Of a stretch of DNA of 64,000 nucleotides, positions 1-9,972 are shown piece by piece. Location: NCBI RefSeq assembly GCF_028372415.1, contig NC_092879.1, forward strand, positions 64,991,651-65,055,650. Direction: 5' to 3'. Made by a program: the position numbers and the translations under genes. The notes below the pieces were generated by a model. The model was not told the DNA's origin. It searched no databases and saw only the letters and a list, made by a program, of their open reading frames with translations. How positions within the stretch are numbered: position 1 is the first letter of the stretch; each line of letters opens with the position of its first letter. Source of the DNA: Notamacropus eugenii. Its lineage: Eukaryota > Chordata > Mammalia > Diprotodontia > Macropodidae.

Positions 1-832
1 ATGGATCTGCTGGAAACATGTCATTTGATATACCATTCCATGGAATGTAGAATTCCATGGCAAAGAAACTCCAGGCTTGACAGCTATGCCAAGAAAGCTG
101 AAAGTTTAAAAGGAAGTCACTGCAAATGGCGGGAGGTAATTAATATTGTCAGAAAGTGGAGTAAGATAAGTAGCAAACAAAATGTGAAGGAAACTCCCGG
201 CAGCAGGCAAAAGGAGCGCCACTAGTGATAGAGCAGAAAGTGCTCAGTTCCCTTCTCTAGGAGTAAGGCTAGAGATGACTTTCTAATCCCTAAGGCAGAC
301 CTATTCCTTTGTCTGCAGGAAAATCATCCGTGGCTTCAGTCAGGAAGCAGAAGCTTCCTTCAGTCAGGTAAATCACTAAGCAGGAACATAAAAGCTCACT
401 TTCCATGAGACCTCTTCTGAATCTCCAGTTCCCTCAATACTCATTCCTAGATAGACCAGTGGAGTGCCCAATTTGGAGGAGGCAGAACACTGCTGCAGAA
501 ACCCAGACTAAGTTTCCAATACATCTTTGCTGTCTTGGTCCAAAACATCATGGATTCAACTGGATTAAACGAGTGCAAGGAGCTTCTCAATTCAAATCAT
601 CTCCTATCTCTAGGTCTATACCAACTGCCCCCAGGCCCAAAAGTGCTTTCCTGTTCCTCCTTCACTTCTCAGCATTCCCGGGTTCTCTCAGGATCATTTC
701 AAGCATCCCCTTCTATACAGGGCCTTGGCCAGTTTCCGGGCCACTAGGACCTCTCCTTCCAAAGGAACCTCCCATCTACTTTGTATGTGTCTTGCATGTT
801 GCTCTACATGGACATATTGGCTTTAGCTAGCA
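1..832. repeat. Duplicated block S1, copy 1
   Basis: This block occurs four times: here, at 22396-23232, partly at 36712-37297, and at 58215-59051. Copies 1 and 4 are almost identical; the copy at 36.7 kb is clearly more diverged and lacks the first ~250 bases. An open frame of 141 codons (405-830) runs through it in three copies but is not kept in the diverged copy, so I do not call a gene. I recognise no protein family in it. It ends in a CORE/MIR-class SINE. Confidence 0.75.
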
Positions 833-1046
833 GACACAGTAGATAGGGAGCCAGCCCTGGGATCAAGAAGATTGGAGTTCAGGTTCTGTCTCAGATAATG
901 CAGAGCTCTGTGACCCTAGTCAGATCATTGTTTAAAAACTGCCTCAAGTTCACCATCTGCAAATTGAAGATAATGAATGCACCTCCCAGGGTTGTTGTGA
1001 GGACCAGTTGAGGTGGAAGAATAAATGTCTGATCTCTTCCCCTTAT
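833..1046 (+). repeat. CORE/MIR-class SINE (MAR1/THER-like)
   Basis: The element starts with a tRNA-like head (GATAGGGAGCCAGCCCTGG) and a B-box-like GAGTTCAGGTTCT. It continues with the MIR-type core GACCCTAGTCAGATCATTG and the tail CACCTCCCAGGGTTGTTGTG. Such elements are abundant in marsupials. Copies travel with block S1 at 23233, 37298 and 59052. Confidence 0.7.
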
Positions 1047-1079
1047 ACAACAGGCAGCAAGGTCGCATGGAAGGGATAG

Positions 1080-1318
1080 AGCCCTGTCCGCATCAGTCCC
1101 TGTGTCCCCATGTATCTGTGCATGTATTTCCATCAGTCTGCGTGTCTGCCATCAGTCTCTCCATGTTTCCCCACCTGTGCTTGTATCCTCATCTGTCCTT
1201 GTCTCCCCATTGGTTTGTGTGTACCCATATGCCTGTTTCTCTCTCTGTGCTTGTGTCCCCATCTCTCTGTCTATGTGTGCCCATCTGTCCATGTGTCCCC
1301 ATATGTCCTTCACTAGAC
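1080..1318. repeat. TGTC-rich minisatellite, short tract
   Basis: Degenerate repeats of 14-22 bp, variants of CCCCATCTGTCTGTGTGT, directly abut the end of the S1 SINE. The open frames across it in several frames are by-products of the repeat. The same tract follows S1 at 23475 and 59295. Confidence 0.85.
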
Positions 1319-2362
1319 ACTTTTGAAAGACCTCCTGCTGTGGTTGTTGCTCCCTTGGTTGGTTCCTGTACTTTTCCTTGGAGGTCACTGAGGGCCATTG
1401 CTTGTGTTTCTTTCAGCATGTCTGTGCTCTCTCTAGGCTGAGGGATAGGGCCAGGGTCCCTGCATCCAAAATTTGTCTGGGCCTATTTCTTTTAAGCAAT
1501 TTGTTACCAGATTGAGTTTTGTTTTGTTTTGGGTTTTTTTTTTTGCATGTTCTTCTCCTCTTTCCCTGTAGAGTTCATTTGGGGGATTGTGGCCTAGTTC
1601 CTGGGGTCCCTCTTGATAAAGGGGCTGTTTCCTCTTTAGTAACTGTTCATGGGTCATTTTAGTGTGTTGCTACTGGCACCTCAGTTGGGATCCTATGCTG
1701 TGAATCGTTCCGTAGGTCTTAGATTTATTTGTGCAGATGCCCCTTCTGTGTCCTGGGTCTTCATTTCAGACCACTGTAGGTACTTTGGTCATTTCCATGT
1801 ATATACTGGAACCTTCTTGGGTCGATCGACATTCTGTAGATAGATTTCCGTAGTGTCTGCTAAAACCCATCCTCAGTACCTACTGTGAGTGACTGATTTC
1901 TGGGTGGATACTGGCTGACTATTCACTTTTGTTCACCAGGGCGACACTCTTCACGTATTTTGGCAATGTTCGGGCTGCATTTTTGCTCCACTTTCCACTT
2001 TCCCTGTAGACTGAAGGATGGCCTTGGGATCAAGTGTAATAAGTGGAGACATCTCTAGGATCATTGGTAAGGCCCAAGTAGCTGGCATACTGACTTCCTC
2101 TGCATGGACTCTCTTGTTGTGCTTTCTGACAGTCTTTCTCACTGAGCAACTGATTTAGGTGATTTAGTTGAGATCCTAATATCCGTCATGGTTGAGGAAA
2201 TGTTGAAGGTCCCAAGAACTTCTTTTGACAGGTTTGAGGGGCTCTGTTCTGGTCCTTGGAAGGGCCCCCTGCTGTGCCTGTGGTCTAAAAGTTCTGGGTT
2301 TTGTTTCAGAATCATCAGGACATTTTCCCAGTAACCACCATGTTCTTGGATCAATGGTTGTA
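1319..2362. repeat. Macrosatellite-like unit (1.26-kb family)
   Basis: One diverged unit of the recurring intergenic sequence. Landmarks are TGCTGTGAATC near 1690, GACTGAAGGATGGCCTTGGG near 2010, and the block reading GTTGAGATCCTAATATCCGTC near 2165. No gene is seen. Confidence 0.7.
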
Positions 2363-3545
2363 GTGTCCATCTGTCTGTGTGTCTCCTCTCTGTACTTGTC
2401 TTACCCTCTGTGTGTCCCCAGTGTCCTCATTTTGTGTCCCCATCTGGCTGTTTGTGTGTCCCCACGTGTCTGTCTGTGTGTTCCATCTGTCTCTGTGTCC
2501 CCTTTTGTCTCTCCGTGTGCCCCATCCATGTGTGTGTCCCCATCTGTTTTTCTGAGTGTCTCCATCAGTCTGCGTATGTGTCCCCATGTGGCTGTCATTG
2601 TTTCTCAATCTGTTTCCCATTCTGTCCATCCGTGTGTCCCCATGTGTCTGTGTGCCCCCATATGTCTGTCTGTGTTTCCCCTTCCGTTGGTCTATGCCCC
2701 GCCTGTGTGTCCATGTTTCCCCACCAGTGCTTGAATTCTGATCTGTCTGTCCATGAATCTCCATTGTTCTGTCCTTGTGTCCCCACCTGTCCGTGTCCCC
2801 ATCTCTCTGTATGTTTGTCCCCATGTGTCTGTCTGTGTGTTTCTATCACTATGAGTGTTCCCATCTCTTCATGTGGCTCCTGTCTGTCTTTGTATCACTT
2901 CTCAGTCTGTATATCCCTGTTCTTTCTCTCCATGTTTCCCCAGCTGTGCATACATCCTCATCTGTCCATGTGTCTCCATGCATCTGTCCGTGTTTTTCCA
3001 TCTCTACCGTGTTTGGTCATCTGTCCATGTGTACCCCATCTGTCTGTCCATGTTTCCCCACCTGTCCATGTCTCCTCGTCTGTCTGTCCGTGTATCCCCA
3101 TCTGCCTGTCCATGTGTCGCCATCTGTCTATGTGTCCCCATATGTGTGTTTTTGTGTCCCCGTGAGTCTGTGTGTCTCCTATCTATCCATGTGTTCTACT
3201 CTCTCTTCCCATGTGTCCCTATCTTTCTGTGCCTGTGTCACCATCTGCGCTTCTGTCCTTTTTGATCTGTCTCTGTGCCCCGTTCATTCTCTGTGTTCGC
3301 ATCTCTCTGTGTTTCCCCATACGTCTCAGTATTGTCTGCGTGTCTGCTCTGTCTGTGTGTCCCCCATCTATCCGTCCATGTTTCCCCACCTGTCCCTGTG
3401 CCCCCATCTGCCTGTCTGAGTTTCCCCATCTGTCTTTGTATCTCCCATCTGTCCATGTGCTCTACTCTGTGTGTCCATGTGTCCCCATAGGTCTGTGTGT
3501 TCCCTCTCTGTCTGTTTGTGTGTCCCCATCTGTCCCTCACTAGAG
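2363..3545. repeat. TGTC-rich minisatellite, long tract
   Basis: About 1.2 kb of degenerate 14-22-bp repeats with a TGTGTCCCCATCTGTC core, a CT/TG-rich + strand and long spurious frames in all phases. It begins just after a GGATCAATGGTTGTAGTG landmark and ends before CACTAGAGGCTTTTGGTAG, the same two borders as other tracts. Confidence 0.9.
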
Positions 3546-5810
3546 GCTTTTGGTAGACGTCTACTATGGTTGCTGGCACCTAGAATGGTTCTTGTATTTT
3601 CCCTCTCAGGGCACTGAGTCCCATTGCTTGTGTTCGTTTCAGCATGACCCTTTGCCTGTGTTCCCTCTCGAGGCTGAGGCAGAGCACCATTGTCCCTGCA
3701 TCCAAAAGCTCTCTGGGCCTATTTCTTTGAAGCAACTTGTTGTAAGCAACCTCATAGGGTTGAATTTTTTTCTTGCACATTCTTCTCCTCTTTCCCTGAG
3801 GATTTCATTTGGGGGATTGTGGCCGACGTCCTGGGGTCGTTCTTGAAAAAACAGGCTATCTACTCTCGAGATATCACTTTAGCAGTTGATACAGGCACCA
3901 CAGTTGGGACCTTATGCTGTGAATCATTCCCTAGATATTACGGTATTTTTGTGCACATTCCTATCCTATGTCCTGAGTCTCGATTTCAGACCATTGTAGG
4001 TACTCTGGTCATTTTCATGTATACACTGGAACCCTCCTGGGCCCATAGGCAGTCTGTGGATAGATTTCTTGATTGTCTGATACAGGTCATCCTCTGCCCC
4101 CACTGAAAGACTGAATTCAGGGTGGACCCTGGCTGTGCATTCTCTTTTCCTGACCAGGGGCATGCTTTGGGGGAATTTTGGCCTAGTTCCTGCTGTGCTT
4201 TTGCACCACTGTTCTTTATCAGGGCTGCATACAGCTGGTGGATCCCCTTTATGGAATGTAGACCAGAGTGCAAACAAGGAGCCACTGTGTGAGGGCCTGG
4301 CCCCTGGATGGGATTTTGGGGAAGATTCTTTACTGTCTGCCTGGGTCTTGATGTTGGCCCCTTCTGGTGCCTCTGTCCTTTATATGTACACTGTGCTATT
4401 GTCTTTGGCAGACATACAGCCTGTGGACAGATTTCTGATACGTTTGCCAGAGCACACCCACAGGCTCCCTACTGTGAACGACTGAATTCTGGCTGGATTT
4501 GGGCTGTCCATTCCCTTCCTTGAGCAGGAGTACGCTTTGGGTGTACGTTGGCTTAGGAGTGGCTTTGCTTTGCTTCCATTGGACTTTCTGCAATTTGCAC
4601 CGTGTTGGCTAAGGAATGTGAAGGAATGTGAACCAGAGTGTGATGTAGACCCCCGCCCCGGGGTAAAGGCCTGTGTTTTGATTGGGATTTTGTGGAAGAT
4701 CCCCTTTCTCTTTCCCTGGGTTTCCATTTCAGGTGCTTCTTGTCCATGTCCTGCTTTCCCTCAAGCCTGAAGGATTGCCTTGGTACCACATGTACTCAGT
4801 GGGGTCCTTTCTAGGGTCACATGTAAAGCCCAAGAAGCTGGATTGCTGACTGCTTCAGCATGGGCTTCCTTGTTGCTTTCTGACTCATTCTCTGGGCAGT
4901 TGGTTGAGGGGATTCTGTTTGAGATGCCATTGTCAGTCATGACTGAGGGAATATAAAAGGTTAGAAGCACTTCTTTTGACAGATCTGAGGGGGTCTGGTC
5001 TGTGGACCTTGCCAGGACCCCTGCTGTGCCAGCGTCTCCAAGTCTGGGGCTTTCTTTCCCAAACCTTCTCTTTGTGGTATGGCACACTTAGCAGGGAATT
5101 TGCCCCCACACCGATGCACCAACGCATCCAGGAGGCTATTCTCAGTACCCAGAATGTCCCTGGATCCATTTCTTTGGGGTTCCCTCACCATTGCCTTTGG
5201 CTACTCTCTGTGTCTCCATCTGTCTGTCTGTCTCTCTGTGTGATTTCTTTAGTGCCTGCTGTAGCCCAGCCTCAACCACCCATCTTGAGTGACAGAATTC
5301 TGGGGGGATTCTGGCCATTCAAACCCTCTTCCTAACCAGGGGCATCCTTGGGGGGTATCCTGGCTTCATTCTAGCTTTGTTTTTTCCTCGATTCTGCAAT
5401 GGCAGGTCTTTAAGCTGTTGGTGGATCCAGGTTAGGGAATATGGCCTAGATTCCATGGGCAATCGCTGTGGTGAAGGCCGGCAGTATGGATTGGATTTTG
5501 TGCAAGATTCCCTTTCTCTCTTCCTGGGTCTCCATGTCAGATGCTTCTGTTCCTCTTCCTGCTTTCCTTGTAGAGTGAAGGATTGCCTTGGGACCAATGT
5601 AGTCAATGGAGAGGTTCCTAGGGTGACTTCTGAAGCCCAAGTAACTGGCTCAATGAGTGCTTCAGTAAGGGCTTTCTTGGTGACTTCTCTGACTCTTTTG
5701 TGCTGGGCAGCTGACTAAGGGGATCCTGGTTGAGATCCTCTTGTCAGTCAGGATTCAGGGAATATTCAAGGTCAAGAGAACATCTCTGATAGATTTCAGG
5801 TGATCTGCTT
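3546..5810. repeat. Macrosatellite-like units, truncated and diverged
   Basis: Successive partial units of the 1.26-kb family. The GGGATTCTG-TTGAGAT landmark occurs near 4910 and again near 5720, only ~0.8 kb apart, so at least one unit is shortened. A small TGTC minisatellite seed lies at 5205-5252 at the equivalent position. No gene is recognised. Confidence 0.7.
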
Positions 5811-6060
5811 CGTGTTCCAGGACTCTCACTTCCAAAGAAATGCTTAATGTGAATGAGCCGCGTGACAAACATCCAGTCTGCTAGGCATGAGAATTTGTAG
5901 CTGCACTGGCTTGGGGATGGGTCTGAATTTGGTTTTCCAATCTTTGCCCAAGGATTGACGGGTACATATATGTCAGTAAACTGTGACATGCTCTGTGTTC
6001 ACAATCTTTGTAGAGGGACTGAGATTTTCACTCAGAAAGTTTGGAAGGAGTAGTAAAGAA
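5811..6060. repeat. Block P, partial copy
   Basis: Matches 25835-26085 and 31838-32040 almost exactly, and more distantly 13440-13620 and 47290-47480. It includes a single copy of the CTTTGTAGAGGGACTGAG motif that forms a tandem repeat at 15.3 kb and 49.2 kb. Confidence 0.7.
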
Positions 6061-6536
6061 CCTAGATGGGGATGAGACTTTGGGGAAGATTCCTCTCCTC
6101 TCTGCCTGGGCCTACATTTCAGCCCTTGTTGGTGCCTCTGTCCTTTCTATGTACTCTGTGCCATTGTGCTCGACATACACACTGTCTGTGGATAGATTTC
6201 TGCTTTGTTCGCCAGAGCACACCGACAGATTCCCTACTGTGAATGATTGAATCCTGGCTGGATTGGGGCTGTCCATTCCCTTCCTTGACCAGGGACACAC
6301 TTTTTGGATGCTTGAGCCTCGTACTGGCTGTGCTTTTCCTCCATTGCACTTTCTAAGTTTTGCACACTGTTGGTGGATGGTTGTGAGGGAATGTGGCCAA
6401 GAGTGTATTGTATGTCCCCCTGCTGTGAAGGATGTTGTCACGTATGAAATTTTGTGGGAGATTCTCTTTCTCTATCCTGGTGTCCCCATTTCAGGAGCTT
6501 CTGGTCCTCTTCTTGCTTTCCCTCCAGCATGATGTA
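6061..6536. repeat. Macrosatellite-like partial unit
   Basis: Fragment of the 1.26-kb family, near-identical to 32055-32545 and similar to 26100-26580. No gene is seen. Confidence 0.7.
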
Positions 6537-7325
6537 TCTTTCTGTGTGTCCCCATCTGTTCCACTAGTCCCCTTCTTTCTGGGTGTCCCCATCAATCCGT
6601 CTGTGTATCTCCTATCTCTCTGTGTGTCCCCATCTGCTTATCCGTGCATCCTCATCTGTTGAGACCCATCTGTCCGTGTCTCCTCTCTGTCCCAGTGTTC
6701 CCCTCTGTGTGTCCCCAACGTCTTGATTTTGTATCCCCATCTGCCTGTCTGTGTGTCCCTCAAGTGTCTGTCTGCTTGTTTCCATCTGTCTCTGTGTCCT
6801 CATTTGTCTCTCCGTGTGTCCCATCTAGCTCTGTGTCCCTATCTGTCATGTCTCTCATATCTCTTCTTGTGTCCCCATCTATCTGTGTGTCCCCATCTGT
6901 TTTTCCAAGTGTCTCCATCAGTCTGTGAATGTGTCCCCATCTGTTTGTCACTGTTTCCCTATCTTTGTTCCCCAATCAGTCTGTCCTCAATTGTCTGTGT
7001 GTCCCCATCTGCTCATCCTTGTGTCCCCATCAGTCTCTGTGTCCCCATGTGTCTGTCCGTGTTTCCTTTTCTCTTGGTGTATCCCCCACCTGTCTGTCCA
7101 TGTTTCCCCACCAATCTTTGCATCCTCATCTGTCTGTCCATGCATGCCCATCTCTCTGTCCTTGTGCTCCATCTGTCTGTTCACGTTTCCCCATCTCTCC
7201 CTGTGTCCCCATATGTCTTTGTGTCTCCTGTCTGTGCTATGTTCCACTCTGTCTGTCCCTGTGTCTCCATCGGTCTGTGTGTCCCCTCTCTGTCTGTTTA
7301 TGTGTCCCCATCTGTTCCTTCCTAG
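6537..7325. repeat. TGTC-rich minisatellite, long tract
   Basis: About 790 bp of degenerate TGTGTCCCCATCTG repeats. It is near-identical to the tract at 32546-33357, which lies upstream of the sister gene A2. Confidence 0.9.
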
Positions 7326-7831
7326 AGGCTCTTGGTAGAGCTCTAGCTATGGTTGCTTCTACCTTGGATGGTTTCTGTATTTTCCCTCTCAGGGCACTGA
7401 GACCCATTGCTTGTGATCCTTTCAGCATGACCCTTAGTGTGTGTTCCCTCTCGAGGCAGGGGCAGAGTACCAGTGTCCCTGCATCTTAAAGCTCTCTGGG
7501 TTGACCCAGCTGAGCCTTTCTGGCCAAGCTGCTACCACTTGCATTGACCACTTACCTTTCCCAATCTTTCCCCACCTTCCAGCCCCCAAACAAAAATCTG
7601 ACTCAGTTAGACACTCTTTCTCCAATAATCAGTTCCTCCTGCTCATGGCTCTCTGAGTCCTTTCCCTGGATCTCAGCTTAGATCCCAGACAAAGAAGCTT
7701 TGCAGATTGTGAACCATCTTTCTGGTTTTTCTCAATGGGATCTGGTAGGTCTGAACCAAATAGAAGTTTGAAAGTTATTGGATAAACCTCCTACAGAAAA
7801 GTTTCTTTTATTAAAAATCATTATATATCAT
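7326..7831. other. End of macrosatellite unit and upstream flank of gene A1
   Basis: 7326-7500 is the remainder of a 1.26-kb unit. From 7501 begins a flank (starts GACCCAGCTGAGCC) shared by the genes at 18.7, 34.8 and 54.5 kb and by relic E. It is absent upstream of C and F. No coding signal is seen. Confidence 0.6.
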
Positions 7832-8028
7832 TATAGGCAGTATCCTGTAGTGGGCCAAGTTCGGGACTTGGGAAGTCAGAGGACCTGGGTTTGAATTGAG
7901 CCTCCCATAGTAGCTGTGTCTCACTGGGCAAGTTATGTAACCTCTGTGCCTCTGTTTCCTCCTTTGTTGAATTTCATGGACTGTGATGTCCCTTCCTGAC
8001 TTCACACCTGTGATCCTATGACTGTGAC
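7832..8028 (+). repeat. CORE/MIR-class SINE upstream of gene A1
   Basis: tRNA-like head with GACCTGGGTTTGAATTGAG (B-box-like), core GCTGTGTCTCACTGGGCAAG, and tail CACCTGTGATCCTATGAC. The orthologous insertion precedes every gene copy (17716, 27793, 33849, 40160, 42019, 53526), so it was present in the founder unit before duplication. Confidence 0.8.
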
Positions 8029-8099
8029 GTTGTTTCCATAGGAAATGTCAGGGTTTCCCTCCCCCATAAAGCACACCGTTGAATTATGTTTTATTTTTG

Positions 8100-8200
8100 T
8101 CTCTCTTTTCTTTCAGCAATTAGGATTAAAAAATTCCCCTGAAATTTAAAATCCACTTATAAAGACTAGAGAAATGAATTGAGGGATGAATGGTAACCCT
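8100..8200 (+). promoter_or_regulatory. Candidate promoter / 5' leader of A1 (TATAAA at 8158-8163)
   Basis: CTTATAAAGACT is kept in six of seven units (18039, 28115, 34174, 42323 and 53847; TTATGAAGG in relic E), about 530-660 bp before the ATG. It is preceded by TTTTCTTTCAG, which resembles a splice acceptor, and followed ~30 bp later by a GTAA that could be a donor. Two readings are open: a TATA promoter, or a ~75-nt non-coding exon. Conservation among recent duplicates does not separate them. Confidence 0.35.
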
Positions 8201-8815
8201 TGGCCTGGCTAAAAGTTTGCCCAGCACCTGCGCTCTCCCGGGGTCCTTTGTGGTTCCCAGCAACCTCTTTGCTCTTCCAAAGGATCCCCTCCCCTCCAGT
8301 TCTTTGGCATGATCTCAGCATCCCAGAGGGGTGTGATATGTTACTTACCAGGCCTGAGCACTGTGGCTCTCCCTCGGAGTGATCCCCTTCCTTCCTTCCC
8401 CCACCCTGTGTTCCCCTCTGCCTCTCCATTGGCCCTTCTCCGTGGCCCCAGTCTGGCCCAGGTCTTTGGCTACCCAGTGCTGAATGCTGTCCAGACTCCC
8501 TCCTTGTTGGTTTGGTCACCTCCTTGCCTGGATAGATTGCTTGCGAGATGTCCTTCTTGCTCTGCAAGGACCCAGGAAACCCTATATCCCCAGCCCCACT
8601 TCCACTATAGCTCTGACTCCAGGGACCTCTGTCGGGATGCTTATGCAATCAATGGGGTGTTCCATTTGAACCCCTCCCCCCCCCCCCCACAATGCTCATC
8701 TCCTCACTCTGTTGGGTTCTGTTGCTGGGGTGAGCTGTGGCTTTCCCTCTCTCTCTCTCCAGGCAGTTCCCTGTTGGCCCAGGTCCTCCTCCCCTGCAGC
8801 TGGCAGCCGCGGGAC

Positions 8816-9874
8816 ATGGAAGAACAAGAAACCAGGGAGGCCTTGGGGCATATGGCCCAGGCCACCCGATACATGCGCATTGGGCTGTGGAGAAGGAAGC
8901 CCAACTACGGGAAGGCTGCCAGCAAGTATAAGCAGGCCACCTTAGCCTTCCTCAGGGCCAAGAGGCTGGAGGAGGCTGCAGAAGCCTTCCTCAAGGAAGC
9001 TGAGTCCCATGAGAAAAACAGAGCGCCCCTCTGTGCGGCAATGGCCTATGAGCAAGCTGGCCTGTACCTGAGCAAGTCCAACCACCTGCAGGAGATGGCC
9101 CAGGCTCTCAAACAGGCTGTCTCCTGGTACCTGCAGTGTGGAGAGGCAAACATCGCAGCCTGGATCTTGAGAAGCTCCAGTGAGCTACTGGAGAGCCAGA
9201 TCCCTCACCAGGTGGTGTGCCTCTACCAGAGGGCATCCCAGTTATTTGAGGAGGAGTCCCGCTTCCTGAAGGTCCTGGACTTCACTGGCCGAGCCTCCAA
9301 GGTGCTGGTGAGGCACAAGCGCTACGGGGACGCTGCTATCTCCCTCGGCCAGGAGAAGCGCTTGTATGTCAAGGCAAAGGGCTTCCCTGTGTGCCACTGG
9401 AGAGCCCTGGCGCAGTGCCTATCCCACCTGTGTGACCTGGATTTCGCTGCTGCCTCCACCTGCCTGGAAGATAGCTGTATATATTTTCCCAATTTCACAA
9501 GCACTGCTGAGTTCATGGCGATGGTAACTTTGCTGAATTGCTACGAAGACAAGGACCAAGAAGGAGTGAACTGGGTCTGCAGGTTTCCTGTCTTCAAACA
9601 CCTGGACAAGGAATACAGGAAGATGACCACATTCCTGAAGGTACCTGGCGTCGAGAACCTGAAGACCAGTCTTTTGCCACCTTCATCCACATGCATGTCC
9701 CCTTCCAACATCGAAAAGCAAGCAACCTCAACAACAAATAAGGAGGAGGGGGTGGAGGAGAAGAATGTGGAGAACCTGGAGGAGGACATTAAGGAGGAGG
9801 AGGAGAAATTGGAAGAGAAAGAGGAAGAAGAGGAACATAGGATCTCTCTCTCCATGGAATGTACCATCTGCTAA
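8816..9874 (+). CDS. NAPG-like: Gamma-SNAP-like protein, copy A1 (intact, intronless)
   Basis: The 352-residue product resembles gamma-SNAP, the soluble adaptor that helps recruit the ATPase NSF to SNARE complexes for disassembly after membrane fusion. Residues 1-282 align by eye along the whole gamma-SNAP core of TPR-like helical repeats: KPNYGKAASKY (28-38), AMAYEQAGLYL (75-85), CLYQRASQLF (135-144), GRASKVLVRHKRY (158-170) and VFKHLDKEY (259-267), the last matching LFKYMDNDY in human NAPG. Residues 283-352 form a Pro/Ser linker and a Glu/Lys-rich acidic tail ending MECTIC. There is no signal peptide or membrane segment. The ATG follows a polypyrimidine-AG stretch and corresponds to the NAPG start; the frame stays open ~170 codons further upstream. 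Vertebrate NAPG genes have many introns, so this copy derives from a processed transcript. The frame is intact and expression is plausible but not shown. Confidence 0.85.
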   Translation: MEEQETREALGHMAQATRYMRIGLWRRKPNYGKAASKYKQATLAFLRAKRLEEAAEAFLKEAESHEKNRAPLCAAMAYEQAGLYLSKSNHLQEMAQALKQAVSWYLQCGEANIAAWILRSSSELLESQIPHQVVCLYQRASQLFEEESRFLKVLDFTGRASKVLVRHKRYGDAAISLGQEKRLYVKAKGFPVCHWRALAQCLSHLCDLDFAAASTCLEDSCIYFPNFTSTAEFMAMVTLLNCYEDKDQEGVNWVCRFPVFKHLDKEYRKMTTFLKVPGVENLKTSLLPPSSTCMSPSNIEKQATSTTNKEEGVEEKNVENLEEDIKEEEEKLEEKEEEEEHRISLSMECTIC

Positions 9875-9900
9875 CCTCTGCTTCCTAAAACAATGATTTA

Positions 9901-9972
9901 ATTAAAGCTAATTAGTTAAAAAAATAAACGTTCTGTTATACCAGTCTTGTATCTGTGTGTGTGTGGGTGTGC
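9901..9972 (+). terminator. Poly(A) signals and GT-rich element of A1
   Basis: ATTAAA at 9901-9906 and AATAAA at 9923-9928 lie 27-50 bases after the stop codon. A GT-rich run at about 9950-9970 follows, as expected of a downstream element. Confidence 0.6.

Noticed and set aside
405-830. 141-codon frame in block S1, present three times
   Set aside because: The three copies are recent duplicates, and the diverged fourth copy at 36858 changes frame. There is no recognisable domain and a SINE follows directly.
1080-1318. CRISPR-like repeat array
   Set aside because: Repeats are degenerate, directly adjoining, of variable length and without spacers; the context is mammalian.
2377-3165. Open frame of 262 codons rich in Cys, Pro, Ser and Val (also 60592-61380 and shorter ones)
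   Set aside because: It lies wholly within the TGTC minisatellite. Similar long frames exist in several phases and on the minus strand (Gly-Asp-Thr-Gln-type), as expected of a short repeat without stops.
7832-8028. tRNA gene
   Set aside because: A-box- and B-box-like motifs belong to the tRNA-derived head of a SINE; no cloverleaf can be closed.
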